In this document: positions 59,259 through 64,000 of the stretch, piece after piece | Position numbering within the stretch: position 1 is the first letter of the stretch | Layout: each line of letters begins with the position of its first letter | DNA from: Hydractinia symbiolongicarpus | Taxonomy: Eukaryota; Cnidaria; Hydrozoa; Anthoathecata; Hydractiniidae | DNA length: 64,000 bases | NCBI RefSeq assembly: GCF_029227915.1 | Contig: NC_079876.1 | Span: 32,531,828-32,595,827 of the forward strand | Direction: 5' to 3' | The notes under the pieces: model-generated | Seen by the model: only the letters and a program-made list of their open reading frames with translations | What the model was told of the DNA's origin: nothing | Database searches by the model: none | Position numbers and translations under genes: made by a program

Positions 59259-62200
59259 ATGACTACCAGCGCTGAGGAATTGAAAAGGGCACTACAAACC
59301 AGGCAGATTGATAATTTAGCTCCAAAACCCTTTGGAACTCATTCAACCTCCTTTAAAGGACGCAGTGTTACAGGCAACGGTACTACACAAACTCAAGGTG
59401 TGGGACCACAGTTGACATCTAATGACTTGTCAAAACACAAACTAAAACCAGTTTCAAGCTCAAATAGTGTAGTAAAGGAAGAAAAACCAGATGAGTCAAA
59501 TGTGCCAGAATTTCTTAAACATCGACTAAAATCTCCTGCTGAAAGAAAAGCAGCTGCTGCACAAAAAGACAATGCTCAAAAAACTATTTCAAACGCATTA
59601 GGTAAGAAACCTCTCGCTTCTCAAAAGCCCACAATAAAACCAAAAGTAGTACCAAAGCTGCCATATAAAGAGGAAAAGAAAGATATTGTGAGTAGTGAGA
59701 AAAGCAATAATTCTGATAATAATGACGAATCTGATGGAATTACTAAAATTAGGTCAGGATCTGTTCGCAACAGTGTGAATTTTTTTAAAGAAATTGATCA
59801 AAAAGCACATCCAAATCCCCCACCTAAGGCTCCTGTTAAACCACCAATTAAACCAAAATTTAACATTGTAAAAGATCAACCTGTTCGTGTTCAAGAAGAA
59901 CAAGAAGAAGAGAATTACGATGATGTGGTGGAAATAATCAACAAAGGGACAGATCATAAAACTGTTGTGCAGGAAAGTGTTGAAACGGCTGGGAGTAATA
60001 ATTGTGAGGAAGAATGTTACTACGATGATGTTGATCCCGATTCTTTTCCACAATATAATCCGCAAAGACCATGTGAGCAGTCAACTTCAGAATTATACGA
60101 TGATGTATGTAATGGTGACAATAATGATGAAATATACGATGATGTTTGTGAAGAAGTGTTATCACCTTGTGAACCAGCAAGTAAGACACTGTCAAGTGTA
60201 AACACGGCTGTGAGAAGCAGCGAGTTGCAACAAGAAACAAAAAGTGATTTTACCCCAGTTAAATTACCGAAAACATTTTCATATATTGATCCAGACAAAT
60301 TAATTCCACCATTCGGTTTGGACAAATGGCTGAAAGCTATTTTACATTCCAATCAATCAAAATTGAAAGATTTTGCAAATTTTACAACTCAAGGTGACGA
60401 CACAGCTGTTAAAATGATACCTACTGAAGATGATGAGATAACAGGTATACATTTTTATGCAGCTCGAAAATATTTTTATTATATATACAAAAAAATTTGT
60501 TCCACCTAACATTTTTTTGGTTTTTTAAACATACAGTGACCACAGCAGGAATTTTTTTCAATACTTTTCCATAGCCTTTTTAAAACAGAATTAAACATAG
60601 CACAGTTATACTTTGTCATAAAATTTTTGTTTAAAAAGTTCTAGAATGAATTTTAACATCTTTTTTAAAGAAAAAAAAGAAATAAAAGTTTTTTAAAAAT
60701 TAATGCTGCAATGCCAAAAACGGCCTAATAATCCAATCCAATAACAATCCCATTTTTTGGTATAATCTGAAAATCAGGTTTTGTCACATTTTAAGACTTT
60801 CTGATTATTCCTAATGAGATAAATTTATGATATGTTTTAGTTCGAATTTGAAATTTTACTTATAAAAGTGCTGGTCATTTGAAAACCCACTTATGGAGTG
60901 TTATTGTTGTCCAAACTGTGTCAACACTCTTGATTTTTTAAACGTATTCTAAGAAGTTAACTTAACCTTCAATTAATTTAACACTCTTGTAATGAAATTG
61001 TTATTCTTATTTTTCTCTGGGCAGAATGCTCTCTTTTCTCTTTGTCTTTGTTGTCGCGTAAATAACATTGAAGTATTGGTATTTTTATGTTTAGATGAAA
61101 TTTATGATGATGTTGCAGGGTAAGTGGCTGTAAATAACAAAAACAACATATTATTTTTGTGCAAAAAGAACAGTATGGTGGCAAGGTTTACTAATATATT
61201 CTGCTTGTTTATAAAGAAGTCAGAAGATATTTTTTAATATAAAGAAGGCTTTAGACAATGTGGAAAACGTCTCATGATAAATTGACATTATCTTTCCATT
61301 CATTTAGGCCTGCTGCTCCTGTGAAGGAAGTCAGTGATAGCCCAAAATTGGACTCTAAGTCTGCGAAAGAACGTAAGAAAGAAGAAAAAGAAAAAGCAGA
61401 TCGTGAGAAAAGAGAAAAGCGTGAAAAAGAGAAAAAAGAAAAAAAAGAAAAGGAAGAAAAAGAGAAGGAGAAGAAAAGACGTGAAAAAGAGTACAAACAA
61501 TTCAATGTAAGAATGTGTTTGTTGTTGTTGTTTCTAGGTTAATATTTTGCATACAAAGATGATTTGTATCCTATTTCAGGGTGTCAATTCTGCCAGAGAA
61601 GTCAGGAACTGTTAGGTGCTCCTAAAATATTACAAAGTGTTAGTGAAAAGTCAGGGATATGCTTCTTTGATATGTCAGGAGATTGCAAGGTTTATGAATG
61701 GTCCATCAGAGCTATTTCAATTTTACAAAATATTAGCAAGGGTCAATATGATTGTAATTAAATTTACAATTTTAAGGGTAATTAAAGGTTCAAATAAACG
61801 CAAAGTCGCAAATAGCCTGAAAACTATGGAAACGTCAGGAATTTTAGTCAAAAAAGATCAGGACAATGTCAGGATTATCAGGAATGCCAGGAAAACTGGA
61901 GTTTATGTTAGGTGAATCTTTTTGTATCAGTTACTTTCAAAGTTACTGTCCTCTTTTTTAAACCTTGGAAAAAAAAAGTGTTAGGCTGTATGTACCATAG
62001 TTCTAACAGTAAAAATTTATGAAGCCAGAAACAATGCTTCCCTTAAGAGTGGTGCTATCATGTGTTTGTCATGACAATTTTTTTATATCCTTGATATAAA
62101 CAAAAAAATTTATTAAAGCTGGCTATTTTACAATAGCTTGCTATATTAGCAACAGCATATTCGCCACACCCGAATTTCTTCACATTTGCAATGCTCCTTA

Positions 62201-63950
62201 ATTTGGCTCAGTTAACCTCATATTTTCTAAGTTTTTTTACAGTCAACATGTAAGTCACTTTTTAAAATAATGTAGTCTAAATTTTGTGATTGACTTAGCA
62301 AGTGCAACATGTTGCCACATTTTACACTTGAAAAGTTATTGCATTTTACTTATTTCTCTCCTGGAAATGTCCCCTCGAATTTCTTTAGTTTTTAACTCAA
62401 AAAAAGAGTAGCCATTCTGAACAGGCAAAACCAATTTCAAAGTCACGTTTCAAAATAACGTTTTAACTGACTTGCCAATGTTTACAAACTTTTGTTGATT
62501 AAGATACATACACACATATTGTTGTATTCAAAAATGTAGGATGGTTCGAAATAAGATGGCTATTATTAAAATTTATACTGATTTTTTTGAAAGCACAGGA
62601 TCCAAAAGGAACAATTGTTTTTACCTATATTTTCTTTTCTTTTTTTAGAAAAAATGGTTTTAAGCAAATTTTTGGTTTTTTTAGATAGATTTATTAAACC
62701 TTTAATTTATCTGGCATTTTCTACCAACAGAGATGACTGCATAATGTTCATTGCTCTGAATGCATAATCAAGCATTAAGTTGCACGGAAAGTGGTCTATT
62801 TAAAGTTTTGCATTTCTAGCTTTATGAAAACATTCACATCTACTCAACTGCGCAAATCAATTATCCTCAAACCATTGTTGTTTCTTTCGTTGTGTTTTTT
62901 TTATATATTTCTTCTTATTTGTATAGTTGAATCCTGATCTTGCTCTACCATTAATTGGCACAGTCATGTGTAAGGTGGATTACAAACCGAAAGGAAAGAC
63001 AGATTTGACATATCAAATTGGTGATGAAATCAATATTATTAACGTTCCAAACGAATCATGTCCAAATGGTAAAATGTTGGTACAACATTGTGGTACAGGA
63101 AGAAGTAAGCCATTTTTTTTATACATTCATCTATATTGTGGTACAGGAAGAAGTAAGGCATTTTTTTGATACATTCATCTACATTGTGGTACAGGAAGAA
63201 GTAAGCCATTTTTTTGATACATTCATCTACATTGTGGTACAGGAAGAAGTAAGCCATTTTTTTATACTTTCATCTACATTGTGGTACAGGAAGAATTAAG
63301 CCATTTTTTTTGATACATTCATCTACATTGTGGTACAGGAAGAAGTAAGCCATTTTTTTATATATTCATCTATATTGTGGTACAGGAAGAAGTAAGCCAT
63401 TTTTTTATACATTCATCTACATTGTGGTACAGGAAGAAGTAAGCCATTTTTTTATACATTCATCTATATTGTGGTACAGGAAGAAGTAAGCCATTTTTTT
63501 ATACATTCATCTATGTTGTGGTACAGGAAGAAGTAAGCCCTTTTTTATATATTCATCTATTTTTTTTTATGGTCTGTGACCTCTTAGTTATGCAGTTCTC
63601 TTTGTAATCACGTGGTCCGTTGTTTGACTCACAGTATGGGCATGTTTGCAAGTGTCGTTACCACAACTACGGGTAAACCCATACCATGGAGGGTAATTGG
63701 GTAGGCGTAGCCGGTGTATACTTAATGTATACATTCAGAACACAGGACCCACATTGCAGTTGTTATATCCTGTATAAATATTCGAAATGGTTATAATATT
63801 TTTTCAGTAGCAATTTTTTTATTTCTTCCTATCTATTTTCTCTTTCTCTCGACAGACCTTTATAACTACGAACGTTATGACTTTCATAACATCGTGGACA
63901 GCATTATAATTTTAACTGAATGCAATTTACGGTTGAGTTCTTACCATTAA
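59259..63950 (+). CDS. FYB/ADAP-like adaptor with YDDV motifs and helically extended SH3-type domain (3' end uncertain)
   Basis: Exons 59259-60444, 61095-61119, 61308-61506, 62927-63104, and tentatively 63856-63950 (strong TTTCTCTCGACAG acceptor, TAA at 63948) join in phase to 560 aa. FYB/ADAP proteins are cytosolic scaffolds in tyrosine-kinase signalling; in mammals phosphorylated YDDV motifs bind the SLP-76 SH2 domain (established). Here five YDDV motifs occur at Tyr 220, 255, 280, 293 and 399. A proline-rich stretch (about 186-200, NPPPKAPVKPPIKPK) could bind SH3 domains. Exon 3 is a Lys/Glu-rich single helix, as seen before the FYB hSH3. Exon 4 starts that SH3-like fold (LPLIGTVMCKVDYKPKGKTD, YQIGDEINII, GKMLVQHC). 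The tentative last exon does not look like the rest of an SH3, so the true next exon may lie outside the window. Confidence 0.8.
63085..63561. repeat. Ten-copy tandem repeat of a 5' splice site
   Basis: About ten units of 46-50 bp, each reading CATTGTGGTACAGGAAGAAG, then TAAGCC, a T-run and a CATTCATCTA-like spacer. The first copy is the end of FYB-like exon 4 with its real donor (GAAGAA then GTAAG at 63105). Every other copy repeats the exon end and donor, except one (about 63296) where GTAAG is TTAAG. Confidence 0.95.
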
Positions 63951-64000
63951 TTTCCTTATACTCATTTTGATATCAAACTTCATAAAACCTGATTTAAATC

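Noticed and set aside
61564-61915. Plus-strand ORFs between FYB-like exons
   Set aside because: Intronic, no acceptor/donor in phase and composition dominated by short CAGGA-type repeats.
1-64000. CRISPR arrays, bacterial operons or a prokaryotic defence system
   Set aside because: All signals are eukaryotic (introns, SINE, Helitron-like, pogo, non-LTR elements); tandem repeats lack spacer structure.

Overview
This is AT-rich eukaryotic DNA with multi-exon genes, GT-AG introns and many transposable elements. The gene content (a ZRANB2-type splicing factor, cyclin-Q, a CCDC78-type ciliary or centriolar protein, a FYB/ADAP-like adaptor) and the transposon mix suggest an early-branching animal, most likely a cnidarian and possibly a hydrozoan. 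That placement is inference. Exon models below were built by hand from ORFs, splice signals and reading phase.

The genic core is a same-strand (minus) cluster at 7-38 kb. In transcription order it holds ZRANB2 (38261 to 25114, 12 coding exons, 280 aa), with an intronless PPCDC nested in its last intron (26508 to 25936); a 20-exon gene matching CCDC78 but starting with a degenerate kinesin-motor-like region (23866 to 12435, 948 aa); cyclin-Q (11898 to 10141, 5 exons, 226 aa); and a single-exon membrane protein with a proline-rich tail (8262 to 7687). Two weaker minus-strand exon candidates lie further left. On the plus strand at the right edge (59259 onward) is a FYB/ADAP-like adaptor with five YDDV motifs, a charged helical region and a helically extended SH3-type exon. 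Its next intron starts with about ten tandem copies of its own 5' splice site.

The rest is mostly mobile or repetitive. 1-1107 is a dead non-LTR retrotransposon. 3926-4042 is a 117-bp Helitron-like element. 4254-6366 is a complete but broken pogo/Tigger transposon with TA duplications. 14.7-15.5 kb is an 18-bp minisatellite ending in a perfect hairpin. Larger Helitron-like copies lie at 28.8 and 40.6 kb, the second carrying a nested 778-bp inverted-repeat element. 42-46 kb holds several inverted-repeat elements, a small pogo derivative and two gene-like exon candidates. 45.7-50.1 kb has a broken CR1-like and a broken Ty3/Gypsy-like element, separated by a 227-bp tandem duplication. 52-53.2 kb has a tRNA-derived SINE abutting an 872-bp element with a 6-bp target duplication. 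56.2-58.8 kb is a decayed DDE transposase gene split by another inverted-repeat element.

The host genes need not form one pathway: pre-mRNA splicing (ZRANB2), coenzyme A synthesis (PPCDC), centriole or cilium work (CCDC78-like), cell-cycle kinase control (cyclin-Q) and tyrosine-kinase adaptor signalling (FYB-like). The notable architecture is the dense same-strand run with short intergenic gaps, the nested PPCDC, and repeats landing very close to splice signals.
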